Positions 7,709 to 16,334 of a stretch of DNA of 64,000 nt are shown here, piece by piece. This DNA is from Spirochaetaceae bacterium UBA5556. Its GTDB lineage: Bacteria; Spirochaetota; Spirochaetia; Treponematales; Rectinemataceae. Where the stretch lies: positions 182,385 to 246,384 of the forward strand of contig DIMW01000004.1 in NCBI GenBank assembly GCA_002425765.1, given 5' to 3'. Position 1 is the stretch's first letter. Every line of letters starts with the position of its first letter. The translations under genes were made by a program, and so were the position numbers. The notes under the pieces were generated by a model. That model worked only from the letters and a program-made list of their open reading frames with translations, made no database searches and was not told the DNA's origin.

Positions 7709-8805
7709 TCCTGTAGTCCTTCGTCATCAAAGTCGATCTCGTCGAACAGAGGCTCTGAAATTTTTTCTTTCTCGTTCTCTCCGGCTTCATACTCGACTAC
7801 TTTCTCGAAAAACACTTGTTTTAGCGCATCAAGGCCAAAATCTGAAAAAACAGAAATCCCATACACATTTTCCTCGGGGAAAGCGGCTTCAAATGCCTGG
7901 AAATGCTCCTGCGCCTCTGGCAGGTCCATCTTCGTCCCCAAAAGAATACGTGGTTTTTTCGCCAATTCCGGAGAGTAAAGTTCAAGCTCCTGGAGAAGCG
8001 TCGGAAACGCCGCGCGCCAGTTTTCGTCGGACAAATCCACAAGGAAAACCAAACAGACCGTCCTCGCGATGTGTCTCAAAAAACGAAGCCCTAGCCCCGC
8101 CCCCTCGTGCGCCCCTTCTATGATGCCCGGGATGTCCGCAAGAATGATATCCCTCTCATTCACAGTCAGCACGCCCAGATTGGGTATTTTCGTGGTAAAT
8201 GGATAGGGAGCGATCTTGGGCCGGGCGTTAGTGAAATGATCGAGCAGGCTCGACTTGCCCGCATTCGGAAACCCGACAAGGCCGATATCCGCAATGAGGC
8301 TGAGTTCAACCCTAAGCCGACGCTCCTGCCCCGCCTGCCCGGGCTGTGCAAAACGAGGGGCCTGATTCACGGAACTCTTGAAGCGGGTGTTGCCCCAGCC
8401 TCCCTTGCCGCCTTTCAGCAACACCCAGCGGTTAGCGCCGAAGAAAGAAGTATCTGTGTCCTTACCGTTGCGGGCCCCGAAATCTTTCAATATCTCGTCA
8501 GTATCCGCATCGCGAACGATAGTGCCGGGAGGAACTTCGATGACAGCATCTTCGCCATCGTGGCCGTGCATGTTTTTGCCCATGCCCGGCCGACCATTCT
8601 GAGCCTTAAAGACCTGTCGGTAGCGCAGATAGGCGAGCGTGCGAAGATTTCTTTTCAACACAAAGACGACATCGCCGCCCCGGCCTCCGTCGCCGCCCGC
8701 GGGCCCTCCAAGAGGTATGAATTTTTCACGCCTGAAGGCAACACAACCGTCGCCACCCTTGCCGCTTGCCACGGTGATAATCGCTTCATCGGCGAATTTG
8801 ATCAC
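7705..8805 (-). CDS. obg: Obg family GTPase
   Basis: Ribosome-associated GTPase for 50S assembly and stress response. The glycine-rich Obg fold (GKGGDGC, GGPAGGDGGRGGD) opens the protein, and the G domain carries GFPNAGKSS (about 178-186), DIPGIIEGAHEGAGLGLRFL and TKMDLP. An open frame extends to 8892, but Obg proteins begin close to the KFADEA motif, and a GTG at 8805 has AGGGAG just upstream, so I chose 366 residues. The C-terminus is acidic (ends DEIDFDDEGLQE). It follows rpmA past a hairpin that could attenuate readthrough. Confidence 0.95.
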   Translation of the reverse strand: MIKFADEAIITVASGKGGDGCVAFRREKFIPLGGPAGGDGGRGGDVVFVLKRNLRTLAYLRYRQVFKAQNGRPGMGKNMHGHDGEDAVIEVPPGTIVRDADTDEILKDFGARNGKDTDTSFFGANRWVLLKGGKGGWGNTRFKSSVNQAPRFAQPGQAGQERRLRVELSLIADIGLVGFPNAGKSSLLDHFTNARPKIAPYPFTTKIPNLGVLTVNERDIILADIPGIIEGAHEGAGLGLRFLRHIARTVCLVFLVDLSDENWRAAFPTLLQELELYSPELAKKPRILLGTKMDLPEAQEHFQAFEAAFPEENVYGISVFSDFGLDALKQVFFEKVVEYEAGENEKEKISEPLFDEIDFDDEGLQE

Positions 8806-8830
8806 AGAAAACTCCCTGAATAATGACCAG

Positions 8831-8868
8831 CATAATAAAAAACCGCCCCTTTTGCTACAGGAGCGGTT
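8831..8868 (-). terminator. Terminator/attenuator between rpmA and obg
   Basis: On the minus strand AACCGCTCC pairs with GGGGCGGTT (one G-T pair), loop of about 10 nt, followed by TTTTATTATG. It probably limits transcription passing from the ribosomal protein genes into obg. Confidence 0.8.
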
Positions 8869-8892
8869 ACAATTTCCCAAAAGACAGCACAC

Positions 8893-9138
8893 TCACGCCT
8901 GAACGACTGGCTCCACATCGACAAACTTTTTGCCTTTGTACTCGCGGAATCGCACGGCCCCATCGACGAGAGCGAAGAGCGTATCGTCCTTGCCCATACC
9001 TACATTCTTGCCTGCATTGATTCTCGAGCCACGCTGACGCACGATAATCGTTCCCGCGCTGATCTGCTCGCTCGCATAGGCCTTCACACCGAGATGCTGG
9101 GGATTCGAATCACGACCATTTACACCCTTATGTGGCAT
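8893..9138 (-). CDS. rpmA: 50S ribosomal protein L27 with shortened N-terminal tail
   Basis: The 81-residue L27 is recognised by NGRDSNPQHLGVK, GTIIVRQRGSRINAGKNVGMG and DDTLFALVDG. The N-terminus reads MPHKGVNGRDS, whereas the family normally has about five more residues (pattern MAHKKGGGSSxNGRDS). That tail reaches the peptidyl transferase centre. The start is firm: GGAGG lies 8 nt before the only ATG. It sits between rplU and obg in the standard order. Confidence 0.97.
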   Translation of the reverse strand: MPHKGVNGRDSNPQHLGVKAYASEQISAGTIIVRQRGSRINAGKNVGMGKDDTLFALVDGAVRFREYKGKKFVDVEPVVQA

Positions 9139-9166
9139 ATCTGTTTCCTCCGGTTGAGCGAAGCGC

Positions 9167-9478
9167 TTAGGCGCCTACAATTTCATTCACCGTAAGCACG
9201 GTGTAGGGCTGACGATGGCCCTGCGTTTTCCGATAGCCTTTCTTCGGCATATATTTGAACACAACGACCTTATCGCCTTTGGTTTCTTCATTGACCGTGG
9301 CCTTCACCGCAGCGCCCGCCACATATGGCGTTCCTACCTGGGCCTTCTCGCCGCCAAGGAGCATCACTTTTTCAAAAACCACCGATTCACCGGGAGCCGC
9401 GTTGAAGCGGTCCACGACAAGGTCTTTGCCCTGTTCCGCCCGGTATTGCTTTCCATTGATTTCCACAACTGCGTACAT
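9167..9478 (-). CDS. rplU: 50S ribosomal protein L21
   Basis: Begins MYAVVEINGKQYRAEQGK, the canonical L21 start, and ends YTVLTVNEIVGA; 103 residues. An in-frame upstream codon at 9493 exists, but GTGAGG 9 nt before the ATG at 9478 and family alignment favour the shorter form. First gene of the rplU-rpmA-obg-nadD-yqeK-LCP-rsfS run, with a good promoter about 40 bp upstream. Confidence 0.97.
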   Translation of the reverse strand: MYAVVEINGKQYRAEQGKDLVVDRFNAAPGESVVFEKVMLLGGEKAQVGTPYVAGAAVKATVNEETKGDKVVVFKYMPKKGYRKTQGHRQPYTVLTVNEIVGA

Positions 9479-9516
9479 ATGCGTTATCCTCACGTAATGT
9501 TCATGTCAGGCGGAGA

Positions 9517-9546
9517 TTTATACACTCTATCGCCCTTTTATGTCAA
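9517..9546 (-). promoter_or_regulatory. Promoter of rplU-rpmA operon
   Basis: TTGACA (9541-9546), 18 bp spacer, TATAAA (9517-9522) on the minus strand, giving a leader of about 30 nt before the L21 start. Confidence 0.75.
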
Positions 9547-9598
9547 CAGGCGCCATGTCCCAATGAAAGAAAATATGGGGTGTCTTAAATTTCACCTG

Positions 9599-11374
9599 TC
9601 ACATCGCTTCAAGGAAGGGCATGCAGAGCAATTCGCTCGCGCGCCTCAGCGTCGACTGTACCGCCCTCACCAGTGCGACGCGACTCGCCGAAAGGTTCGC
9701 ATCGTCATTGTTGAGGACAGGGTTGTCCCTGTACCAAGCGGAAAACTCACTGGCGACCCCATGCGCGTAGCCCGCGAGAATTGAGGGGTCCTTGGTCCTG
9801 GCAGACTGCTCAACCGTAGAGGACAACTCCAACAGCAGCCGCACGAGCGGCCAGTCGGCATCAGACGCGAGGAGCGCGGCTCCCGACGTACCCCGCGAAG
9901 CATTTCCCTCCCCCTGTTCGTATTTGCGCAGAATAGAGCTCGCTCGGGCGCCCATGTACTGGATATATGGGCCTGTGTCACCGGTAAAAGAGAGCGATTG
10001 CTCAGGGTTATAGAGCATGTCTTTATTGGGCGAGATCTGTAGAAGGAAGTAATGCAGGGCGCCCAGCGCAATCTTCTCCGCGACAGACTGAATATCGCCC
10101 ACCGCCTCACTTCTGTCTTTTTCGACAATTTCCTGGGCCGCCAGCCTCGTCAGTTCATCGATGAGGTCGTCGGCATCGACCACCGTACCCTCGCGCGTCT
10201 TCATCCTGCCAGAAGGCAGATTCACAAGTCCGTACGAGAGATGATAGAGGTTCGCCGCCCAGTCATATCCGAGCCGCCTCAACACTTCGAACAGGACTTT
10301 AAAATGATACTGCTGCTCCGAAGCCACGACATAGATGAGCTCGTCGAAGGGCCATCTCTCGTGACGCATGATCGCCGTGCCTATGTCCTGCGTGATATAG
10401 ATGCTCGTGCCGTCCTTCCTGAGCAGCACCTTTTTCCCGAGCCCCAGGTCCTCAAGATCTATCCAGATCGCACCGTCCTCGCCCCTGTAGAAAACGCCGC
10501 GGGCGAGGCCGTCCAGCACCTCTTTTCTGCCGAGCTTGTAGGTGTCGTGCTCGAAATGAAACTCGTCGAAGCTGACCTGTTGCCTCCGGTACGTCGCCAT
10601 GATGCCTTCAACAGCCCAGTCATTCATCTTTTTCCAGAGAGCGATGACCTCAGGGTCTCCGGCCTCCCACTTTTGCAGCAGCTCCTGAGCCTTTTGCTCC
10701 GCCTGCGGGTCTTCCTCTTTTAACTTATTGAAGAGCACATAGTATTTGCCGACAAAATGATCACTCTTCAGCCCTTCGTCCTCGGGAGAACGATTTTCCC
10801 CATAGGCGAGGTACGCGAGCATCGATTTGCAGATGTGAATGCCGCGGTCGTTTATCAGGTCGACTTTCTTCACCTCGGCGCCGGCGGCGGCCGTGATCCT
10901 CGCGAGCGACTCGCCAAGTACATTGTTTCTCAAGTGCCCCAGATGGAGTGGCTTGTTTGTGTTGGGGCAGGAGAATTCCACCATTATCTTGCGGCCATTA
11001 AAGAGAGAACTCGTGCCCCAGGAGCTTTCTTCAGAGTGCGCCAAGAGATAGTCCACGGCCTGAGTCCTGTCGAGATAGACGTTGAGGTATGGGCCGACGG
11101 CCTTGAGATTTCCTGGCCAATCGCGCCCAACATTGTCCGCGCGCATATCGTGTTCGCGATTCGCGATCTCGAGAGCAATCTGGGCCGGAGCCATGCGGAA
11201 TTGCTTCGCATAGGAGAACAGGGGAAAACCGATGTCACCCAATTCAGGCTTGGGGGGCTTCTCGGCTACGATCTCATAGGGAGAGAGTCGATAACCCAGG
11301 AGCCCCTTCTCTCGGGCAAACGCGTTCAAACGTGCGGCGACGACCGACTTCCATTGGACTATGTAGTGTTCCAT
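9599..11374 (-). CDS. argS: Arginyl-tRNA synthetase
   Basis: Class I synthetase charging tRNA-Arg. The catalytic HIGH-type motif is HLGH at residues 144-147 within EFSCPNTNKPLHLGHLRN, and the GRMKTREGT block near residue 390 corresponds to the ArgS KMSK-like region. The N-terminal Add-1 domain and the C-terminal DALR anticodon-binding domain are present; 591 residues is normal. It follows the DUF167 gene by 22 bp and ligA, all minus strand. A tRNA-Arg gene (TCT) is at 31652. Confidence 0.97.
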   Translation of the reverse strand: MEHYIVQWKSVVAARLNAFAREKGLLGYRLSPYEIVAEKPPKPELGDIGFPLFSYAKQFRMAPAQIALEIANREHDMRADNVGRDWPGNLKAVGPYLNVYLDRTQAVDYLLAHSEESSWGTSSLFNGRKIMVEFSCPNTNKPLHLGHLRNNVLGESLARITAAAGAEVKKVDLINDRGIHICKSMLAYLAYGENRSPEDEGLKSDHFVGKYYVLFNKLKEEDPQAEQKAQELLQKWEAGDPEVIALWKKMNDWAVEGIMATYRRQQVSFDEFHFEHDTYKLGRKEVLDGLARGVFYRGEDGAIWIDLEDLGLGKKVLLRKDGTSIYITQDIGTAIMRHERWPFDELIYVVASEQQYHFKVLFEVLRRLGYDWAANLYHLSYGLVNLPSGRMKTREGTVVDADDLIDELTRLAAQEIVEKDRSEAVGDIQSVAEKIALGALHYFLLQISPNKDMLYNPEQSLSFTGDTGPYIQYMGARASSILRKYEQGEGNASRGTSGAALLASDADWPLVRLLLELSSTVEQSARTKDPSILAGYAHGVASEFSAWYRDNPVLNNDDANLSASRVALVRAVQSTLRRASELLCMPFLEAM

Positions 11375-11396
11375 CAGGTAGATGATTGTATCGGTT

Positions 11397-11696
11397 TTAG
11401 GCCATGTTTTGCAATAAGATCACCTTGTTGCGGGAGGTCTGGCCACGGAGTATGCGAAGATTTGACGGGGCGGTGCCAAGGAAGCCGGCGATCAGTTCCA
11501 GAACGGCCTCATTCGCTCTGCCCCTCTCCGGGGCGGCAGCGACCTTTACGAGGAGACAGCCATTGCGGAATCCCACCACGACATTGCGAGGGGCGTGCGG
11601 GATCACTGTCACGGCCAGGGCGGTACCCTCTTTCTCGTGGTGAATCGCAGGTCCGAGGTAGTGGAGCTTGGCCTCAAGTTCGGACGGCGTAATCAA
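11397..11696 (-). CDS. DUF167 (YggU-like) family protein
   Basis: Small 99-residue protein with the DUF167 pattern: an alpha/beta fold ending in the conserved APERGRANEAVLELIAGFLG and RGQTSRNKVILL segments. The biochemical role of this family is unknown; it is often found beside YggT or proteins of the envelope. Here its ATG overlaps the ligA stop as ATGA, so its translation depends on ligA, and argS follows. Family confident, function open. Confidence 0.88.
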   Translation of the reverse strand: MITPSELEAKLHYLGPAIHHEKEGTALAVTVIPHAPRNVVVGFRNGCLLVKVAAAPERGRANEAVLELIAGFLGTAPSNLRILRGQTSRNKVILLQNMA

Positions 11697-13627
11697 TCTG
11701 TGCCTCTGCCCAGCATCGCGATGAACTGTTCTTCATTGATGATTTTGATGGCGAATTCCTGCGCCTTACGATTCTTTTCCGACCCCGAAAAAGGATCATT
11801 GGTCACGAGATAATCGAGGTCCTTTGTCACGCCCGATTTTACGAAGCCACCATTGTCTCTTATCAGTGTTTCGGCCTCAGCGCGCTTCATGGCAATGAGT
11901 TCACCGGTGAAACAGAAATATTTGCCCGCCACGGGGCTCTCGCTTTCTGAAGCGTTGGCTGGCGGCGACTTGATGCGCACAAAGCCCTTATTCACAAGTT
12001 CGCGCATGTCGGCCTCCACGAGACGGAGCCCGCTATGCAGCGCTTTTGCGGTGATCTCCGCAAAACCGTCTATGCCTTCAAAATCGGACCAGGAAGCGAG
12101 GAACAGTTTATCCAGCGTATCGTAGCCTGCGGCGATCAATTTATCCGCCATCAGCATCCCAATCCCTTCTATGTCAAAACCCGCGAGAAACTGGGAGAGA
12201 CTCACCTTATTCTGGGCTTTAATATTGCGGACTATTTTTTGCGCGCTCTTGTCCCCCATTCTCTCGAACGAGAGGAGGTCCGCCACCGTAAGCGAATACA
12301 AATCAGGTATGCGCACTACTTTTCCGGCGTCGAAAAGTCTCTTTAGAAGCGCGGAACCAATATCCTTGATGTCAATCACCGAGAGCCACTTCTCCAGACG
12401 ATGGTACGCCTTGCCCGGGCAGACCTGGTTCGGGCAGTAAAGGCGCGTGTCTTCGTCGACAAGCGTCGTCCCGCAAAGGGAACACTGCGTCGGAATGACG
12501 ATCGGCATAGCATCAGGAGGATTCTCCACGAGTGATTCTATTTTGGGGATGATCTCGCCACGCTTGGTAATTACAACCTTGGAACGAATACGCAGATCCA
12601 TCAAACGGATCATTCCGGGATTTGCCAGATTTGCTCTCTGAACTGTGGTACCCGCCAAGCGCACTGGCTCGACCACGCCTATCGGGGTCACGGTGGCGCC
12701 GGATTCGCTCCACTCCACATCCATAAGCGTGGTCACCGCCTCCTCGGGACTGAACTTGAAGGCTATCTGAAGTTCTGGCCTGAGCTTATCTGCGTCTCTG
12801 GGATCGATTCTGTCTCCCTTCACCACAAGCCCGTCGATATCGTACGGAAGGGTCGCGCGGATATCCATGATTTTTGCACGGTACGCAACCACTTCTTCGG
12901 GGCTTCCACACCCCGTCGTTGGCACGACATTGAAACCCATGCGCTGTAGCCACGCAATCTTTTCCTGCTCTGTCGCAAACGCAGTACCCGCAGGCAATGA
13001 TCCAACCGCATCGTAGCAGATGATATCCAGGTCTTCGGCGCCGACTCCATCTTTGCGTTTCATGAGGCCATTGGCCGCGTTTCGACAATTGGCCTTGTCC
13101 GTATATTTCGTCGCGTGAATGTCCCGGGACATAAGCACTTCGCCGCGCACGGCGCCCGTAAATGGCGCTACAAGCTTTTTGGGGACACCATGCATACGCA
13201 TGACATTCTGAGTGATGTCGTCGCCAATTTCTCCGTCTCCTCTCGTGATCCCTCTCACAAAGACTCCATCATCATACTGCAGTTCCATGCTTGCGCCGTC
13301 GAGCTTGTACTGGACAAGATAGAGCCCGTAGTTGACCTTTGCAGCCCACGCCAGGAACGACTCCGGATCGGTGGCCTTGGAGAGGCTGCCCATAACCATT
13401 CGATGTCTATATTTGGGCCAGCGCTCAGAACGGTCGGTCCCTACAGAGGCAAAGAGTGCATTCTCTGGATCAATTGAGGCAAGCTCATCCCAGAGCGCAT
13501 CGAATTCTTCATCAGAAATCTCGGGCTCACCGTTATAATAGAGCCCTTGATGGCGCCTAATCAAAGCCTCCAATTCTCGGGCTCGCGACGCTGTTGCGCT
13601 ATCTTCTCTGCGTAAAACATCTGACAT
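11693..13627 (-). CDS. ligA: NAD+-dependent DNA ligase LigA
   Basis: Seals nicks in replication and repair. The adenylated lysine is Lys108 in KLDGAS; domain Ia (YYNGEPEISDEEFD) precedes it, the OB fold follows, four zinc cysteines occur as CSLC and CPNQVC near 408-430, then a helix-hairpin-helix region and a C-terminal BRCT domain (about 570-644). At 644 residues it is slightly short but complete. The ATG has no ribosome binding site and lies 8 nt after a -10 box, so the transcript is probably leaderless. Head of ligA-DUF167-argS. Confidence 0.96.
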   Translation of the reverse strand: MSDVLRREDSATASRARELEALIRRHQGLYYNGEPEISDEEFDALWDELASIDPENALFASVGTDRSERWPKYRHRMVMGSLSKATDPESFLAWAAKVNYGLYLVQYKLDGASMELQYDDGVFVRGITRGDGEIGDDITQNVMRMHGVPKKLVAPFTGAVRGEVLMSRDIHATKYTDKANCRNAANGLMKRKDGVGAEDLDIICYDAVGSLPAGTAFATEQEKIAWLQRMGFNVVPTTGCGSPEEVVAYRAKIMDIRATLPYDIDGLVVKGDRIDPRDADKLRPELQIAFKFSPEEAVTTLMDVEWSESGATVTPIGVVEPVRLAGTTVQRANLANPGMIRLMDLRIRSKVVITKRGEIIPKIESLVENPPDAMPIVIPTQCSLCGTTLVDEDTRLYCPNQVCPGKAYHRLEKWLSVIDIKDIGSALLKRLFDAGKVVRIPDLYSLTVADLLSFERMGDKSAQKIVRNIKAQNKVSLSQFLAGFDIEGIGMLMADKLIAAGYDTLDKLFLASWSDFEGIDGFAEITAKALHSGLRLVEADMRELVNKGFVRIKSPPANASESESPVAGKYFCFTGELIAMKRAEAETLIRDNGGFVKSGVTKDLDYLVTNDPFSGSEKNRKAQEFAIKIINEEQFIAMLGRGTD

Positions 13628-13635
13628 GCACTAAT

Positions 13636-13663
13636 AGTATCTGTACAAACCCAGTACTGTCAA
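13636..13663 (-). promoter_or_regulatory. Promoter of ligA, predicted leaderless
   Basis: TTGACA (13658-13663), 16 bp spacer, GATACT (13636-13641), then 8 nt to the ligA ATG. Transcription should begin at or next to the start codon. Confidence 0.65.
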
Positions 13664-13735
13664 ATTGTCACTGGCCACTCAGTGGTTTCATGGTTCCAGA
13701 TGACGCGCCGCCCCAAAATATGGTATTCTTCGCAT

Positions 13736-14296
13736 ATGCGTTATTTCGCAATCCAGATTGCCACTCGCAGGGAAGATGATTGGCTTGAACGCATTCATCT
13801 GCAGATAAAAGACATCAGATTCCATAAAATAATGAAAAAAATGTATATCCGGAGAAAAGGCAAGACAAAACTCGAGGATGCCCCGGTCTTTCCGGGGTAT
13901 ATCTTTTTCGAGTATGAAGATGAGGCGCTTCCGATAAAGGTCATTCATGAAATCCGACATTCGCGATTCTTCATTCGGTTCCTGCCGAACAACGAATCCC
14001 CACGTCCACTGAACAACCGTGATAGTGAAATCATCCGCCATTTCATCAATTTCGGCAGCCTCATTCCGCCATCGCTGGTAAAATTTGACGAGAATCAGAA
14101 AATAAAAGTGATACAGGGGCCGCTCCTTGGCATCGAAGGATTTATCATCAAGGTAGACCGACGGAAGCACCGGGCGAAAGTAAGATTGACCATCGCGGAA
14201 TCGGTAATGACCCTTGATTTGGCGTTTGAGGTCTTAGAACTGGAAGCGGAGGCTGCTGAAGCAGGCGTTCAAGGCATGCACCATGAAAAGAAATGA
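13736..14296 (+). CDS. NusG-family transcription elongation paralogue (LoaP/RfaH-like)
   Basis: The 186-residue protein has an NGN-like N-terminal domain (MRYFAIQIATRREDDWLER; APVFPGYIFFEY) and a C-terminal KOW-like domain (KIKVIQGPLLGIEGFIIKVDRRKHRAKVRL). It is not the housekeeping nusG, which normally sits with secE and rplK. Specialised NusG paralogues let RNA polymerase read through terminators in long operons. The frame opens at 13682, but homology begins at the ATG at 13736. No Shine-Dalgarno is present and TATTCT lies 6 nt upstream. It overlaps the XDH-like large subunit by 14 bp and heads a five-gene plus-strand operon. Confidence 0.85.
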   Translation: MRYFAIQIATRREDDWLERIHLQIKDIRFHKIMKKMYIRRKGKTKLEDAPVFPGYIFFEYEDEALPIKVIHEIRHSRFFIRFLPNNESPRPLNNRDSEIIRHFINFGSLIPPSLVKFDENQKIKVIQGPLLGIEGFIIKVDRRKHRAKVRLTIAESVMTLDLAFEVLELEAEAAEAGVQGMHHEKK

Positions 14297-16334
14297 ATCG
14301 GTTCCTTTTGAGCAACTCTCCGTGCCCGGAATGCTCTATGCGAACATTGTTCGCGCCGGCTCAAGCATCGGACAAATCCATGCGATCAGGACACCACCCC
14401 TTCCAGCGGGCTACAGTCTGATTACCGCCGAGCAGCTTCCTTTTCGAAATGAACTGTGGATAGAAGACATTTCAATACCTCTATTCGCCTCCAAATCAGT
14501 GTCGTACATAGGAGAGGCGGTCGGCCTCGTCATAGGGCCGGACCCCTTGGTAGTCGAAGAATTGGCTTCTACATCAGAGGTCGAATGTGAAGAGCGCGAA
14601 CCTTTTCTCGACTGGCACTCCTTTTCTTCTTCCCGTATTGCCGCCAGAATCGATCTCTCCCGCGGACACGACAGCGCGCATCCCTCTGAACATCTCAAGT
14701 CCGCCAATACAGTAGAATTCAATTCTTATTTGAATATCGAGCCGCATGAATTGACATTTCACAGCGGCATTGGCGCACTTGCCGAGTGGGATTACGACAA
14801 ACTGAAGCTGGCATGCCCTACACTTTGGCCTGAGCATGTGCGCACAGGCATCGCGCGAATGATGGATGCGTCGGTGGAAGATATCGAAATCTCCCTCCTT
14901 CAGATGCATGACAGTTCGGAATTATATTCGTGGTATCCATCTCTGCTCTCAGCCCGAGCGACGGCTGCCGCCTGGGCTTTGAAAAAGCCTGTAAAGCTCA
15001 TCGTCTCGGTCAGGCGGGAGAAGCAGTTTCTACCTCAAATCCACGGAATATCTCTCCATTTAAAATCAATATGGTCGAAAAATACGCGCCGGCCATTGCA
15101 TGTAGAATGCCGTTTTGCAATCCCCATTGGAGCATATTCTATATTTGCCCAGCTTCTTTTGAAAAAGACTGCGTATTTTGCCGCGGACAGCATCCCGGAC
15201 ACCCCCATTTCCATAACCGGTTTCGCAATCAGAACCGACATGGTCCCCATGGGAGCACTCGAAAGTATATCGACGGCAGCGATATATGGAATGATTGAGG
15301 CCCATATCGCCCGTGCCGCCAGAGCCATGGATTCTGGGCTATTGGAGCTCTGTCAATCAGCGTTTTCAATTCAAAATACACGCAAAAACGCCGAAAAGGA
15401 AATCCCTGCCTTAAGGATCGCACGACCACTGCTCAAACAGACAGATTTCTATCGCAAATATGCCGCCTATGAACAAATCTACAAAAGAAACCCAGGTGAA
15501 AAAGAAGCGAAGCTCCGTGCGGTTTTCTTCTCTTTGGCGCATCAAAATTCCCAAGTCTTTCTTCCCGCCACCGCGCAGAAGGCACAAATGCGGCTGATGC
15601 TGGATCGCACCCAGAAAGCCGTGATCGAGTCCGACGCGGCATACTCCTCAGAACGATTGAAGACGGCCTTAAGACTCCAGATATCGCAGAAGCTTGCGAT
15701 ACCGGCGGCACACGTCTCGTTCGAGAATATGCAACAAGCTCATCCCGGTTCGATTCCTCTAATCTCTTCATCAGGTATGGCAATAATGAGCGATCTCGGG
15801 CGGCGGGCAAGCGATCGCATCCAGCGCATGAGATTTAGGGAAACACTCCCTCTTACCATTCGGACGTATTCCCTCCTGCGGCAAGGCGGGACGCCCGGCA
15901 AAATTTCACCCCCCACGCTCCGCCCTTCAATGGGGGCCGCGATTCTCGAAGTCGAATACGATACCCGGACGGCAATTATCCAGCAGATTCGATTAGACAT
16001 CTCGGTATATGCAGGGAAGATGCTGTCACACCCCCAGGCAAAATCGGCGATTCGCTCCTCAAGCATTGAGGCGCTTCGTTCCTGCCTTTTGAGTACCCAT
16101 CCTGAAAGACAGGATCACAACGACAGCTATGATTTCATGCTCTCTCGGAGCACAATAAATGTAAATTTGATAGACGATGAAAAGGCATCAATCCCTCGGC
16201 CCCTGGGCGATCTCGCCTATGCGCTGGTGCTCTCCTGTTTTTTGGGGGTCTTACAGCAAATGAATGACTCCAATAGATTGACGCTTCCTTTTAGGCCTTT
16301 CCCCTCTGTCATGGCATCAGGAGACAAGGAATGA
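14283..16334 (+). CDS. Degenerate xanthine dehydrogenase family molybdopterin-binding subunit
   Basis: A 683-residue protein resembling the large subunit of the xanthine dehydrogenase/CO dehydrogenase/aldehyde oxidase family. The N-terminal a/b hammerhead (PGMLYANIVRAGSSIGQIHAI; VSYIGEAVGLVIGPDPLVVEE) and the first substrate-domain pattern (GALAEWDYDKLKL) are recognisable. Motifs that hold the molybdopterin are missing: the GGxFGGK region reads DSSELYSWYPSLL, the AxRGFG region reads MGALESISTAAIYG, and I see neither the GQG block nor the C-terminal GE of the catalytic glutamate. It sits with intact FeS and FAD partners. Either a decayed enzyme or one reworked for another role. Confidence 0.7.
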   Translation: MKRNESVPFEQLSVPGMLYANIVRAGSSIGQIHAIRTPPLPAGYSLITAEQLPFRNELWIEDISIPLFASKSVSYIGEAVGLVIGPDPLVVEELASTSEVECEEREPFLDWHSFSSSRIAARIDLSRGHDSAHPSEHLKSANTVEFNSYLNIEPHELTFHSGIGALAEWDYDKLKLACPTLWPEHVRTGIARMMDASVEDIEISLLQMHDSSELYSWYPSLLSARATAAAWALKKPVKLIVSVRREKQFLPQIHGISLHLKSIWSKNTRRPLHVECRFAIPIGAYSIFAQLLLKKTAYFAADSIPDTPISITGFAIRTDMVPMGALESISTAAIYGMIEAHIARAARAMDSGLLELCQSAFSIQNTRKNAEKEIPALRIARPLLKQTDFYRKYAAYEQIYKRNPGEKEAKLRAVFFSLAHQNSQVFLPATAQKAQMRLMLDRTQKAVIESDAAYSSERLKTALRLQISQKLAIPAAHVSFENMQQAHPGSIPLISSSGMAIMSDLGRRASDRIQRMRFRETLPLTIRTYSLLRQGGTPGKISPPTLRPSMGAAILEVEYDTRTAIIQQIRLDISVYAGKMLSHPQAKSAIRSSSIEALRSCLLSTHPERQDHNDSYDFMLSRSTINVNLIDDEKASIPRPLGDLAYALVLSCFLGVLQQMNDSNRLTLPFRPFPSVMASGDKE

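Noticed and set aside
8806..8892. N-terminal extension of Obg
   Set aside because: The extra 29 residues are Cys/Leu-rich, unlike Obg, and overlap the rpmA-obg terminator; GTG at 8805 has a ribosome site.
14283..16334. XDH-like large subunit as a pseudogene
   Set aside because: The 683-codon frame is intact and overlaps both neighbours precisely; loss is limited to cofactor motifs, so I describe it as degenerate rather than broken.
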